A DNA stretch of 27,545 nt from a virus: the IMG/VR virus record IMGVR_UViG_3300045738_001577, positions 1 through 27,545 of that record. One strand, written 5' to 3'. This document shows, piece by piece, positions 14,244 to 20,214 of this stretch (positions are counted from its first letter, which is position 1; the number at the start of each line of letters is the position of its first letter). The notes below the pieces were generated by a model. It ran no database searches, was not told the DNA's origin, and saw only the letters and a program-made list of their open reading frames with translations. The translations under genes and the position numbers were made by a program.

Positions 14244-14948
14244 ATGGATTACATTACGCCCGCGGTCATAGCTGCCCTCGTATCCGGCGCAATATCTGTT
14301 GTGGGCCTGGCGGTCAATCGATCAACAAACATCAGAATACATAGAAGTAGAATGCGGACAGACTTAAGGCTGGCCAGCAAAAAGTTCAATTTTGATTGCG
14401 AGTTGGCGAAAAGGAAATTCAATTATGATGTGACCCAAGCCGCCCTCAAGCGAAAATTTGATTTGGCAGATCAGATGTTATCAGATGCCTACAAACTAGA
14501 GCATTTAATCGAGTATGCGCGCAGTGGATTCACTTTTGAGGGCGAGGGAGAGACCAGAAAAGGTGAGCCTACGGAATCCGAAAGCAAGAGGAGCGCGAGA
14601 AACTCATACTTTGTGCCATTTGAAAGGCTCAACAAAGAGAAGGAATTCATTGGGTCAATGATGGCGCGGAGATACACAGCCAGAGCTTTGTTCGGGCCGG
14701 AAGCGGATGAAGCCTTCACTCTTTTCAACTCTGCGATCAGGAAAATTCAAAACGCGTCAGTGATGTTATCAGAGAGTTCGGACGAGGAGCTTATGGACAG
14801 GGAGTTCGTAGCCGCGTTGAAAGTGACTATTTGGTCGGGGTACACGCCAAACCGGCAGGTTGATCTAGTCGGAGCGATGATCAAAGACGGCGTCTCGCTG
14901 ACTGAAAAGTTCTGCAGGCCAGCGCTGAGCGCGCAGATCGGCGGGTAG
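14244..14948 (+). CDS. AT-rich membrane-anchored accessory protein (moron)
   Basis: 234 aa from the ATG at 14244, preceded by AGGA at good spacing. The frame opens earlier with a GTG at 14217, but without such a site. Residues about 4-25 (ITPAVIAALVSGAISVVGLA) form one membrane span, followed by a positively charged stretch and a long helical, coiled-coil-like region (LASKKFNFDCELAKRKFNYD). The rest is soluble and mostly helical. Base composition is clearly more AT-rich than in the flanking genes, a sign of separate acquisition. It stands alone between regulators. The layout (membrane anchor plus cytoplasmic helical domain) is common among superinfection-exclusion or anti-phage morons, but I recognise no family and this role is a guess. 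Confidence 0.75.
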   Translation: MDYITPAVIAALVSGAISVVGLAVNRSTNIRIHRSRMRTDLRLASKKFNFDCELAKRKFNYDVTQAALKRKFDLADQMLSDAYKLEHLIEYARSGFTFEGEGETRKGEPTESESKRSARNSYFVPFERLNKEKEFIGSMMARRYTARALFGPEADEAFTLFNSAIRKIQNASVMLSESSDEELMDREFVAALKVTIWSGYTPNRQVDLVGAMIKDGVSLTEKFCRPALSAQIGG

Positions 14949-14993
14949 CAATTGCGTCGTTCGCTGCTCAAGGCGCCGACGATCCACAAGGGA

Positions 14994-15023
14994 ACGGCCG
15001 CAGCGGAGAACCGTCGCGGCCGT
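14994..15023. terminator. Hairpin between convergent genes
   Basis: ACGGCCGC (14994-15001) pairs perfectly with GCGGCCGT (15016-15023); the 14-base loop can form a further CGG/CCG pair. It lies between two gene ends (14948 rightward, 15035 leftward), where a bidirectional terminator is expected. No strong T-run follows on either strand, so efficiency is uncertain. Confidence 0.5.
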
Positions 15024-15034
15024 GGTGGGTCAGG

Positions 15035-15253
15035 TCAGCGGGGCTGAGGGCCCGGCAAATCCCAGGACGAGGAGTCGCCTTCGAACGTCTGTTCGACAGA
15101 TCGCACGGCCGAGCCAATGGCTTCAGCCAGCTTCCAGCCCGGATAGGCGGCCGGGAGATCAGCCCTCAATCGTTTCCAGTCCGCTAGGGACATGGTGACC
15201 GTCAGCGTGATTTCGACCTTGCCGGGGTCGGCAACACGCATCTCGGTCTTCAT
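15035..15253 (-). CDS. Hypothetical protein downstream of HU gene, 72 aa
   Basis: ATG at 15253 overlapping the HU stop by one base (TGATG); a GTG at 15256 is the only alternative. The sequence KVEITLTVTMSLADWKRLRA followed by AYPGWKLAEAIGSAVRSVEQ suggests two beta strands and helices, and the C-terminus (WDLPGPQPR) is disordered. Cotranscribed with the HU gene. No family recognised. Its short strand-helix-helix layout could be a small DNA-binding or partner protein. Confidence 0.65.
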   Translation of the reverse strand: MKTEMRVADPGKVEITLTVTMSLADWKRLRADLPAAYPGWKLAEAIGSAVRSVEQTFEGDSSSWDLPGPQPR

Positions 15254-15525
15254 CACGCCACCGCGTCGGCGAGCGCCTTCGACGCCTTAAACTTCGCGAC
15301 CTTCCGGGCCGGGGAATGGAAGGGCTGCTTCGTCGCCGGGCTGATACCGGAGCGCGCCGCCTGCGCCTTTACCTTGAACGCGCCGACATCCGGGATCGAG
15401 ATATCCCGCCCGCCGCGCAATTCGACATGGATCAGGTCCGTCAGCGCCGCCAGCATCGCGCCGGCCGCGGTCTTCGTCACGCCCGCCTGACTGGCGATGT
15501 GCGCGGTGATCTCATTCTTGGTCAT
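15253..15525 (-). CDS. HU-family DNA-binding protein
   Basis: 90 aa, the normal length of HU/IHF proteins. Residues 1-50 have the HU pattern: MTKNEITAHIASQAGVTKTA, MLAALTDLIHVELRGG, then ISIPDVGAFKVKAQAARSGI. The DNA-binding arm reads SGISPATKQPFHSPARKVAK (the equivalent of 'GRNPxTGxxIxIxAxxxxxF') and the C-terminal helix is FKASKALADAVA. Several canonical arm residues differ (ISPATKQPF for RNPATGKPI), so DNA affinity may be altered. It would bend DNA in replication, packaging or repression complexes. The start at 15525 has an AAAGG upstream and sits 16 bases from a conserved hairpin and its own promoter. Confidence 0.9.
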   Translation of the reverse strand: MTKNEITAHIASQAGVTKTAAGAMLAALTDLIHVELRGGRDISIPDVGAFKVKAQAARSGISPATKQPFHSPARKVAKFKASKALADAVA

Positions 15526-15541
15526 GGGTGAGCCTTTCAGA

Positions 15542-15557
15542 GCCTCACAATCGAGGC
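15542..15557 (-). promoter_or_regulatory. Start-associated hairpin, copy a (HU gene)
   Basis: Minus strand reads GCCTCGATTGTGAGGC: 5-bp stem GCCTC/GAGGC with a six-base loop GATTGT, 16 bases before the HU start codon. It is identical to copies b and c. The 5' end lies 8 bases after a promoter-like CACGTT. Confidence 0.75.
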
Positions 15558-15565
15558 GCGCCCGG

Positions 15566-15594
15566 AACGTGGCGCGGGGCACTCATCAAGTAAA
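15566..15594 (-). promoter_or_regulatory. Candidate sigma70-type promoter for the HU gene
   Basis: On the minus strand TTTACT (15594-15589), a 17-base spacer, then CACGTT (15571-15566) and 8 bases to hairpin copy a. Geometry and the CAyGTT box match the rightward promoter at 15907. The individual boxes are weak matches; the shared layout is the main evidence. Confidence 0.45.
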
Positions 15595-15906
15595 GCGCCC
15601 GCGAGAGCCCCAGAGTGGATTTCCTTGGGGCAAATCCGGTGTTTCGCCAGCAGGGGCTTTATCCGACCCATTCCGAGCCGCGAGCGCGCGCTGAAGTAAC
15701 GCCGCTCAGATTTTTCGCGCCCAAAGTCGCGGATTATGATTGCCACGGCCGGTCGTGTCCTTTTTCGCCAATTTCTTAATCGACACCCGGCACCCCTTCT
15801 TCTCGCGCGCCCTCATGCGCGAGCGGGCACCGATCGGATGCTTTGCTTTCCCTTTCTGTGCGCCGATGCCTGCCTGTGATTTCTTGGCGAATACTGCGAA
15901 TGGCTG
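15595..15906. other. Divergent intergenic region with no convincing gene
   Basis: The core of the control region between the leftward HU gene and the rightward operon. It holds short open frames on the minus strand (15537-15746 with a GTG start; 15706-15999 with a Lys/Arg-rich product), but they overlap each other, the promoters or the rightward gene and lack ribosome binding sites. A 7-bp hairpin CTCGCGC/GCGCGAG lies at 15802-15823. The region is somewhat richer in A and T than the surrounding genes. Confidence 0.4.
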
Positions 15907-15935
15907 TTGACAGGTCGAATGTGCGGCCTCATGTT
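15907..15935 (+). promoter_or_regulatory. Candidate sigma70-type promoter of the rightward operon
   Basis: Consensus -35 TTGACA (15907-15912), a 17-base spacer, then CATGTT (15930-15935) as a moderate -10. Initiation would fall at about 15942, so hairpin copy b (15944-15959) would be the very 5' end of the transcript. It drives the gene starting at 15981. Confidence 0.6.
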
Positions 15936-15943
15936 CGGGATGC

Positions 15944-15959
15944 GCCTCGATTGTGAGGC
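15944..15959 (+). promoter_or_regulatory. Start-associated hairpin, copy b
   Basis: GCCTCGATTGTGAGGC, 21 bases before the ATG at 15981 and at the predicted 5' end of the mRNA. It is identical to copies a and c. Confidence 0.75.
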
Positions 15960-15980
15960 TCCGACCTGAGATCCCTCCCC

Positions 15981-16358
15981 ATGACCAGCCTTGAGACACG
16001 TTCTGCGCTTCAGCTGACAGAGCTGCTGCAGGACCGCGCTACCGAGACCCGTGACAGCGGGCTCACTCCTGACCAGGCGATTGCGAACATCGAGGCCGGG
16101 CTTGTCCTGTCCCTGGCTCGCACCGCCACTGCCTTCCACCACGCTGACGAGGAATGGGGCGCGGCGCTCAGGACGGCGTTCGGCCGGCGCGCTACGGATG
16201 CCCGCTATTCCACCCTCGGGCAGGGCGAGCCCAGCAGCGAGCTGCGCGCCCTCTACGTGGCCCGCTACCAGGCGTATGCGGCGTGGAGTGCGGCACGGAG
16301 CCTGCCGGTAATGCCCGATCCGGTGGCGGGCATGCTGACCGTCAAGGCGGTGGCGTGA
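15981..16358 (+). CDS. Hypothetical protein, first gene of rightward operon
   Basis: 125 aa, almost entirely helical and Ala-rich: MTSLETRSALQLTELLQDRA, LTPDQAIANIEAGLVLSLAR, AALRTAFGRRATDARYSTLG, RALYVARYQAYAAWSAARSL. No Cys, no membrane segment, no catalytic motif. The first 45 residues could form a helical hairpin. It has no strong Shine-Dalgarno; its leader carries the hairpin instead. Directly coupled (TGATG) to a 26-codon frame. Function unknown; early accessory genes of this kind often include host-takeover or anti-defence factors. Confidence 0.7.
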   Translation: MTSLETRSALQLTELLQDRATETRDSGLTPDQAIANIEAGLVLSLARTATAFHHADEEWGAALRTAFGRRATDARYSTLGQGEPSSELRALYVARYQAYAAWSAARSLPVMPDPVAGMLTVKAVA

Positions 16359-16438
16359 TGCTCGCCTGCCTCTTCATCTTCGCCGCGGCCGGCCTGTGCG
16401 TGGCCCTGTCTGCCGCGGGCGTGTTCCTCGACCCCTGA
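16358..16438 (+). CDS. Possible membrane mini-protein, 26 aa
   Basis: ATG overlapping the preceding stop by one base (TGATG), ending TGA at 16438. The product is nearly all hydrophobic: MLACLFIFAAAGLCVALSAA, then GVFLDP, a single membrane-spanning peptide. The overlap is the only support beyond composition. Small hydrophobic peptides like this occur in phage early regions. Confidence 0.4.
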   Translation: MLACLFIFAAAGLCVALSAAGVFLDP

Positions 16439-16449
16439 TGCGAGCAAGG

Positions 16450-16470
16450 CGGCCGGGCGTGTCCCGACCG
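16450..16470 (+). terminator. Strong GC hairpin after the first operon genes
   Basis: CGGCCGGG pairs with CCCGACCG around a five-base loop, with one C/A mismatch. It lies 12 bases after the stop at 16438 and 25 bases before hairpin copy c. No T-run follows, so it may pause or protect RNA rather than terminate. Confidence 0.4.
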
Positions 16471-16494
16471 CTCTCCCGCCTCAGTGCGGCCCCT

Positions 16495-16510
16495 GCCTCG
16501 ATTGTGAGGC
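16495..16510 (+). promoter_or_regulatory. Start-associated hairpin, copy c
   Basis: GCCTCGATTGTGAGGC, 21 bases upstream of the ATG at 16532; an AAGGA follows as ribosome binding site. No -35/-10 pair is evident upstream, so this copy probably lies within a longer transcript. Confidence 0.72.
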
Positions 16511-16531
16511 GCGAACCAAGGATTTCCACCG

Positions 16532-16687
16532 ATGACCACGGCCACGATTCCCGCCGGTTTCCTCGACGGCACGATGACCATTCCCGAGTTGCGGCGTGCC
16601 TGGGCGGATGCCCGCAAGCGTGTGTTCCGCAAGGCCCGGCGCCAGCGCATTGCGGCCAAGGAAGCGTTCCTTCGCTCCGCTCGCTGA
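16532..16687 (+). CDS. Small basic protein, 51 aa
   Basis: MTTATIPAGFLDGTMTIPEL, then a strongly basic helix RRAWADARKRVFRKARRQRI and AAKEAFLRSAR. The frame is short but is framed by a start-associated hairpin, an AAGGA and a downstream hairpin, exactly like its larger neighbours. The Arg/Lys-rich amphipathic helix suggests nucleic-acid or ribosome binding. No family recognised. Confidence 0.6.
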   Translation: MTTATIPAGFLDGTMTIPELRRAWADARKRVFRKARRQRIAAKEAFLRSAR

Positions 16688-16703
16688 TCTCTCCACCGAA
16701 TGC

Positions 16704-16723
16704 GGCCGCGCCTGTGTGCGGCC
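16704..16723 (+). terminator. GC hairpin after the 51-aa gene
   Basis: GGCCGC pairs with GCGGCC around an eight-base loop, 16 bases after the stop at 16687 and 15 bases before hairpin copy d. No T-run; terminator strength is uncertain. Confidence 0.4.
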
Positions 16724-16738
16724 TTCCTCGACCCTCTC

Positions 16739-16754
16739 GCCCCGATTGTGGGGC
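16739..16754 (+). promoter_or_regulatory. Start-associated hairpin, copy d (compensated stem)
   Basis: GCCCCGATTGTGGGGC, 20 bases before the ATG at 16775. Relative to copies a-c the fourth stem pair is changed from T-A to C-G on both arms while the loop GATTGT is unchanged, so base pairing is preserved. Confidence 0.74.
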
Positions 16755-16774
16755 CTCACCCGAAAGCCAATCCG

Positions 16775-17296
16775 ATGACCACCACCTTCCGCACCCACGA
16801 CGGCCGCACGCTCGAGCAGGCCGCTTCCGATCTCGTCCAGCGCGAGGTGCTGTGCTGCATGTCCAGCATGGTCGCGACGCTGGCGAACAGCGCGCATCGT
16901 GTCCCGCACGTTGATCACGACGACACAGCTCTGGCCGGCCTGACGCAACAGGCGTTCGAGCTTTCCGCTCCCGTGCTCGATTATGAGGACGCCGCGCGGG
17001 AAGCGGGTTGGGTCTGGTGCGCCAAGTCCGAGGCCTGGACGCACGACTGCGAGGAAGAAGCGTATTTCTCGGACGCTGAGGATCTGTGCGAGGCGCGGCA
17101 CCTCGACCCCTACGAGTGGGAGGTGTTCGAGCATTGGGCCGTCTCGACGTGGCTTGCCGAAAAGCTCCAAGCGGCAGGCGAGCGCGTCGATACCGACTTC
17201 GCCGGCCTGAACGTTTGGGCCCGCACCACGACCGGCCAAGCCATCAGCATCGACGCCGTGATCGAGCGGATCACCCGCGAAATGCACGCGGCCTGA
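16775..17296 (+). CDS. Acidic hypothetical protein, 173 aa
   Basis: Starts at the ATG at 16775, beginning MTTTFRTHDGRTLEQAASDL; an upstream in-frame start would overlap the hairpin. It contains REAGWVWCAKSEAWTHDCEE and a conserved-looking C-terminal half, VFEHWAVSTWLAEKLQAAGE then DFAGLNVWARTTTGQAISID. This C-terminal pattern recurs in hypothetical proteins of alphaproteobacterial prophages (from memory). The protein is acidic and Trp-rich. Its charge is compatible with a DNA-mimic or partner-binding role, but no function is known to me. A terminator follows directly. Confidence 0.8.
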   Translation: MTTTFRTHDGRTLEQAASDLVQREVLCCMSSMVATLANSAHRVPHVDHDDTALAGLTQQAFELSAPVLDYEDAAREAGWVWCAKSEAWTHDCEEEAYFSDAEDLCEARHLDPYEWEVFEHWAVSTWLAEKLQAAGERVDTDFAGLNVWARTTTGQAISIDAVIERITREMHAA

Positions 17297-17303
17297 TCGT
17301 GCC

Positions 17304-17332
17304 CGGCGGTGCCGCGTGTGCCGCCGTTTTTT
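17304..17332 (+). terminator. Rho-independent terminator
   Basis: CGGCGG pairs with CCGCCG around an 11-base loop and is followed by six T residues (17327-17332). It lies 7 bases after the stop at 17296. It is the only hairpin in the operon with a full T-run, so transcription of the next gene probably needs its own start or readthrough. Confidence 0.72.
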
Positions 17333-17353
17333 CACCGCTCCAGAAATTTCCCC

Positions 17354-17369
17354 GCTGCGAATGTGCGGC
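17354..17369 (+). promoter_or_regulatory. Start-associated hairpin, copy e (diverged)
   Basis: GCTGCGAATGTGCGGC, 16 bases before the ATG at 17386. The stem is preserved by a G-C pair replacing T-A at position 4 and a G-T wobble at position 3. The loop GAATGT keeps the GA..GT frame. Confidence 0.62.
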
Positions 17370-17385
17370 AACCGTGAGAAATGCC

Positions 17386-17844
17386 ATGACCATCACTCGC
17401 AACCCCGACTTCTCAGATTTCGAAGTGCTGGCGCATCCATGCGCCGAACGGGAAAGCCGGATCTTCTATCGGCAGGAAGCGCACCGGGCCGAGCCTACGG
17501 GCGTCTGTTACCGGGCATATTCGCTGCAGCTCGCGCGGGGCTACTCGTCGCGGGATCTGGTGATCCTTGTCGAGCATGGCGGCGGCCGCGAGGCGGTGCA
17601 TCTGCACAGCATCTACGGCGTCGAAGCTGATTGGCTCCTGAGCATTACGGACGAACGGCGTCTCTATGCGGCACTGTGGACGCTCTACAAGACCGCGAGC
17701 GACGCCGACCGGGCTGCCCGGCATGATACGGCGACGGAATACGCGCAGGCGTTCGCAGAAGGCCGGCTTAAGAAGCGCCGCAAGTACGGGCGCGTGCGCG
17801 TTGAGATGGAGCCGCGCGCCGCTGCAGCGACGGAGGCCGCCTGA
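17386..17844 (+). CDS. Hypothetical protein, 152 aa
   Basis: Begins MTITRNPDFSDFEVLAHPCA; the frame is open further upstream, but that stretch crosses the terminator and hairpin. The central part (GVCYRAYSLQLARGYSSRDL, VILVEHGGGREAVHLHSI) looks like a beta-sheet domain. It is followed by helices DERRLYAALWTLYKTASDAD and TEYAQAFAEGRLKKRRKYGR, and a basic tail. It may be a small alpha/beta protein with a positively charged binding surface. Coupled by TGATG to the next gene. No family recognised. Confidence 0.72.
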   Translation: MTITRNPDFSDFEVLAHPCAERESRIFYRQEAHRAEPTGVCYRAYSLQLARGYSSRDLVILVEHGGGREAVHLHSIYGVEADWLLSITDERRLYAALWTLYKTASDADRAARHDTATEYAQAFAEGRLKKRRKYGRVRVEMEPRAAAATEAA

Positions 17845-18071
17845 TGTCCCGCATCGCCCCCTACAGCGTCCAGGACACGGCACAGGCCGCGAAGTGGCTC
17901 GACTACGTGGCCGATTCCTTCGCGGGCGTGAGCGGCACCGCTGCGCGCGTCGGCGCGATCCAGGAAGCTATCGACAAGCTCGAACGGCGCGGACTGATCG
18001 GTCCGGCCGTAGGTTGCCTACTCGCCGAGACGTTCGACGTGCCGTACGCCGCTGCGTTCGAACTCGCCTGA
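17844..18071 (+). CDS. Hypothetical protein, 75 aa
   Basis: Starts one base into the preceding stop (TGATG), MSRIAPYSVQDTAQAAKWLD. All-helical with the segments AARVGAIQEAIDKLERRGLI and CLLAETFDVPYAAAFELA. No membrane segment or Cys motif. Probably translated with the 152-aa protein and may act with it. Function unknown. Confidence 0.68.
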   Translation: MSRIAPYSVQDTAQAAKWLDYVADSFAGVSGTAARVGAIQEAIDKLERRGLIGPAVGCLLAETFDVPYAAAFELA

Positions 18072-18079
18072 TGCGACCC

Positions 18080-18106
18080 TGCCGGATGGGTGCGATCCGT
18101 CCGGCA
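18080..18106 (+). terminator. Long stable hairpin after the 75-aa gene
   Basis: TGCCGGATGGG pairs with TCCGTCCGGCA (11 pairs including two G-T wobbles) around a five-base loop TGCGA. It lies 8 bases after the stop at 18071 and 20 bases before hairpin copy f. No T-run. Confidence 0.45.
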
Positions 18107-18126
18107 CAGCCGCACCATGCCGTTAC

Positions 18127-18142
18127 GCCTCGACGGTGAGGC
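18127..18142 (+). promoter_or_regulatory. Start-associated hairpin, copy f
   Basis: GCCTCGACGGTGAGGC, 18 bases before a TTG start at 18161. The stem is identical to copies a-c; the loop is changed to GACGGT and still begins GA and ends GT. Confidence 0.68.
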
Positions 18143-18160
18143 ATTACCGCAGGAGACACC

Positions 18161-18553
18161 TTGATCGACCCGTTTCGTTCCCGTGGCCCCGCGCCGGGCC
18201 CGTCGATATGCTCCGATGCGCAAGACGTGCGCCCTACGGAGAAAAGCCGCTCGCCCATGGTCCGGAACATTCAGGAATGGCGTCGCATGAGCGGCGAGCA
18301 GTTTTCGGCAGCGCTTGAGCAGGTGGGGCTTGGCCGGGCGGCGTTCGCCTGGATCCTCGGCACGCGATCGGAGCGTGTCACGGCTTGGGCGAAGGGTGCG
18401 GAGACGGTGCCCTTCTACATGGACGTGCTGCTTTCCCTGATGACGCTGCCGGGCGCGCGGGAGATGGTCCTACGCGTCGTCAGGCGGCAGCAGATCGGCG
18501 ACCAGCAGGCAGAGCGGGAGTTCGACGCCTGGGAGCGCGGACGCGATGGGTAA
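18161..18553 (+). CDS. Helix-turn-helix (XRE-like) protein
   Basis: 130 aa from a TTG directly after GGAGACACC and hairpin f, which decides this start. An ATG at 18257 would give a 98-aa protein. The first 30 residues are Pro/Ser-rich. From about residue 40, MSGEQFSAALEQVGLGRAAF, AWILGTRSERVTAWAKGAET and VPFYMDVLLSLMTLPGAREM match the familiar pattern of small alphaproteobacterial helix-turn-helix proteins ('F...L..LG.s...fA..LG.....V..Wa.G...vP'). It is a candidate regulator of this operon or of the lysis-lysogeny switch. Confidence 0.7.
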   Translation: MIDPFRSRGPAPGPSICSDAQDVRPTEKSRSPMVRNIQEWRRMSGEQFSAALEQVGLGRAAFAWILGTRSERVTAWAKGAETVPFYMDVLLSLMTLPGAREMVLRVVRRQQIGDQQAEREFDAWERGRDG

Positions 18554-19175
18554 GCCGATACGCATCGACCCGCACGCCGAGATGATGGCGCAGCGCCTGA
18601 TGACCGGCGCGATGGATGAAGTCGCACAGGGCATCCTGTCCGGCCGAGATGGCTACGCGGTGCGTGAGAGCGTCCTCAGCGAGCTTGCGCCCGCCTGGGT
18701 GAAGATGGCGGGCCGTGGGCCGGCAGATGCGGCTGTGCGGGGCATGTACGCCCTGGAGCCGCGGGAGTGCCTGACGACTGCGGAGGCGGCGGGGCTGCGG
18801 CGGCTGGAGGCGATCGAGGCGGAGGGCCTGCGCGACCACCAGGCCGCCCGCGCCGCCGAGTACCGCGCCTATCTTGCCGAGCACGCTCCGCACCTGCTGC
18901 CACGCCGGCCGAGCACCTTCGCCCGCATCGCGAGTTGGTCCGTGCTGGCGCTCCTGCTGGCCCTGATCGCCTGCGGGGTGCTCATCAGGCCGGCGGCCGC
19001 GGGCGAGGCTCACAGCCGCTGGCGGGCTCTGGCGGAGTGCGGCGTGGCCAAGGGCGCGGACTACGAGCGCAAGTGCCGGCGATTCAGCCGGACCGAGCGC
19101 AGCACGTGGCGGGCATACGATGGCCCCGGCGCCGGAGCGCCGAGGGAATGGGAAGCCCCGAAGGCTTGGGATTAG
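18546..19175 (+). CDS. Membrane protein with cytoplasmic helical domain, 209 aa
   Basis: Overlaps the preceding gene by 8 bases. Residues 1-120 are soluble and helical (AEAAGLRRLEAIEAEGLRDH, ARAAEYRAYLAEHAPHLLP). Residues about 124-148 (FARIASWSVLALLLALIACG, then VLIRPAAAGEA) form one membrane span, with small residues after it. The last 55 residues contain two Cys (AECGVAKG, KCRRFSRT) and probably lie in the periplasm, where they could form a disulfide. Topology suggests cytoplasmic N-terminus. The stop overlaps the Rha gene end by 4 bases in a convergent arrangement. No family recognised. Confidence 0.7.
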   Translation: MGKPIRIDPHAEMMAQRLMTGAMDEVAQGILSGRDGYAVRESVLSELAPAWVKMAGRGPADAAVRGMYALEPRECLTTAEAAGLRRLEAIEAEGLRDHQAARAAEYRAYLAEHAPHLLPRRPSTFARIASWSVLALLLALIACGVLIRPAAAGEAHSRWRALAECGVAKGADYERKCRRFSRTERSTWRAYDGPGAGAPREWEAPKAWD

Positions 19176-19876
19176 GCCGCGGCCGCCTCGGGAGGCGCCT
19201 GGATCTCGATCGCGTAAGCCTTGCGCCACACGTCGGCGTGATAGGCCTTCACCGACCCGTAATTCGCGTCGAACACATCGATCGGTGCCAAGCCCATCGC
19301 GGCGGAAACCTGCTTCAGCAAGCGCCACGAGAATTGCCGCCCGCCACAAATTGTTTGCACCCGTTTGACAGTGGCGTACTCGCGTGACCGGTCCAGTTCG
19401 ATTGCCAGCCTGCCCGCCCGCTTCACGGCCTGGCTCGCGGTGTTCATGGCCGTCGCCTCTCGGCGCGTACCAATCTCCGCCTTCGTCCGTTCGGCCGTCA
19501 CGCGGGCTTCGTATTGCTCAGCCCACGCCCGCGCGGCGGCGGCGGGGTTCCTGAAGTCGGGGAGCGCCGAGGTAGGACCGGCGCCATCCTCTAGCTCTTG
19601 CCAGCGGTCGATGATCGCCGCGCGAAGCTCGACGCTGTAGCCAGAAATAAGTATCAGGCACTCCCGCTTGGGGAGGTTGAAGCAGGCACGCTCCTCGCCT
19701 TTCGCATCCCGATAACCAGCCGAAAACTCGGTCGGTTGTTTTCCAAGTTGCTCCAGCATGTTGCGGACATCGGCTAGGACGTGAGCGTGACGCTTTCCGG
19801 TGCGTTCCGCGATCTCCAACGAAGACATCGTGATCGGAATCGCCCCGACCGGGGTACGCGTGATATCGTGGGGCAT
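19172..19876 (-). CDS. Rha-family phage regulatory protein
   Basis: 234 aa. The N-terminal domain has the pRha pattern: SSLEIAERTGKRHAHVLADV then RNMLEQLG, and GEERACFNLPKRECLILISG with YSVELRAAIIDRWQELE at about 75-97. Rha proteins are phage early regulators that interfere with growth in host-factor-deficient cells. A linker rich in Ala/Arg leads to a C-terminal domain (VKRVQTICGGRQFSWRLLKQ, GLAPIDVFDANYGSVKAYHA) that resembles phage antirepressor-type DNA-binding domains. AGGAGCCGCAG precedes the ATG. The gene faces the rightward operon tail to tail. Confidence 0.85.
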   Translation of the reverse strand: MPHDITRTPVGAIPITMSSLEIAERTGKRHAHVLADVRNMLEQLGKQPTEFSAGYRDAKGEERACFNLPKRECLILISGYSVELRAAIIDRWQELEDGAGPTSALPDFRNPAAAARAWAEQYEARVTAERTKAEIGTRREATAMNTASQAVKRAGRLAIELDRSREYATVKRVQTICGGRQFSWRLLKQVSAAMGLAPIDVFDANYGSVKAYHADVWRKAYAIEIQAPPEAAAA

Positions 19877-19981
19877 CTGCGGCTCCTGGGCCGTGGGTGG
19901 CGAGGCAGCCCGACAAGGCGACCTCGTTCGGAATGGCGGCGGGGCTTGTGACTTGGCGGTTTCGGGCCCTGCCGCCGGCTT

Positions 19982-20071
19982 ATGGTTAACGGTGTATCAA
20001 CAATCCTCCATCGTTCTCCTAACAGCGGGACGATCGGTTAAAAACGGATCGCCTTTCAACGATGGTTAACG
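19982..20071. repeat. 10-bp direct repeat 80 bp apart with an intervening related box
   Basis: ATGGTTAACG occurs at 19982-19991 and 20062-20071, exactly 80 bp apart start to start, with a related CGGTTAA at 20035-20041. Each full copy includes the palindrome GTTAAC. This looks like a set of protein-binding sites upstream of the Rha gene. Confidence 0.55.
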
Positions 20072-20161
20072 CACACTTTCTACAGGCCTTCCGTTAGCAA
20101 TTACCGAAGCCTTAGACGTCGATCTGATTCGCCGCCGGGAAGCCGTTGATGTGGTCCGATC

Positions 20162-20214
20162 TCACAGGGCATCCTGTGAACAACCATGGGACAAGCCTGA
20201 GTCCCAGCAGGCTT
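20162..20214. repeat. Two adjacent perfect hairpins
   Basis: TCACAGG/CCTGTGA (20162-20168 and 20173-20179, four-base loop) and AAGCCTG/CAGGCTT (20193-20199 and 20208-20214, eight-base loop), 13 bases apart. They lie downstream of the replication operon. They may end its transcript or belong to a small structured RNA. No clear tRNA-like fold. Confidence 0.45.

Noticed and set aside
15537-15746. Minus-strand 69-aa frame with GTG start before the HU gene
   Set aside because: Its 3' half is the HU promoter and hairpin copy a, whose sequence is explained by regulation. No ribosome binding site; weak coding character.
15706-15999. Minus-strand frame encoding a Lys/Arg-rich 97-aa product in the divergent region
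   Set aside because: It overlaps the promoter, hairpin copy b and the start of the rightward gene; no ribosome binding site. A shorter start at 15816 leaves only 36 residues.
19997-20011. Four-codon minigene (ATG GAG GAT TGT TGA, minus strand) with AGGAG four bases upstream
   Set aside because: Phage minigenes exist, but such a short match is expected by chance and the same bases belong to an inverted repeat. Not enough evidence.
19982-20071. CtrA-type binding sites (TTAACC halves) in the repeat region
   Set aside because: TTAACC halves occur, but the required TTAA-N7-TTAA spacing is met only with a mismatch (TTAA-N7-TGAA). It remains a possibility but is not supported.
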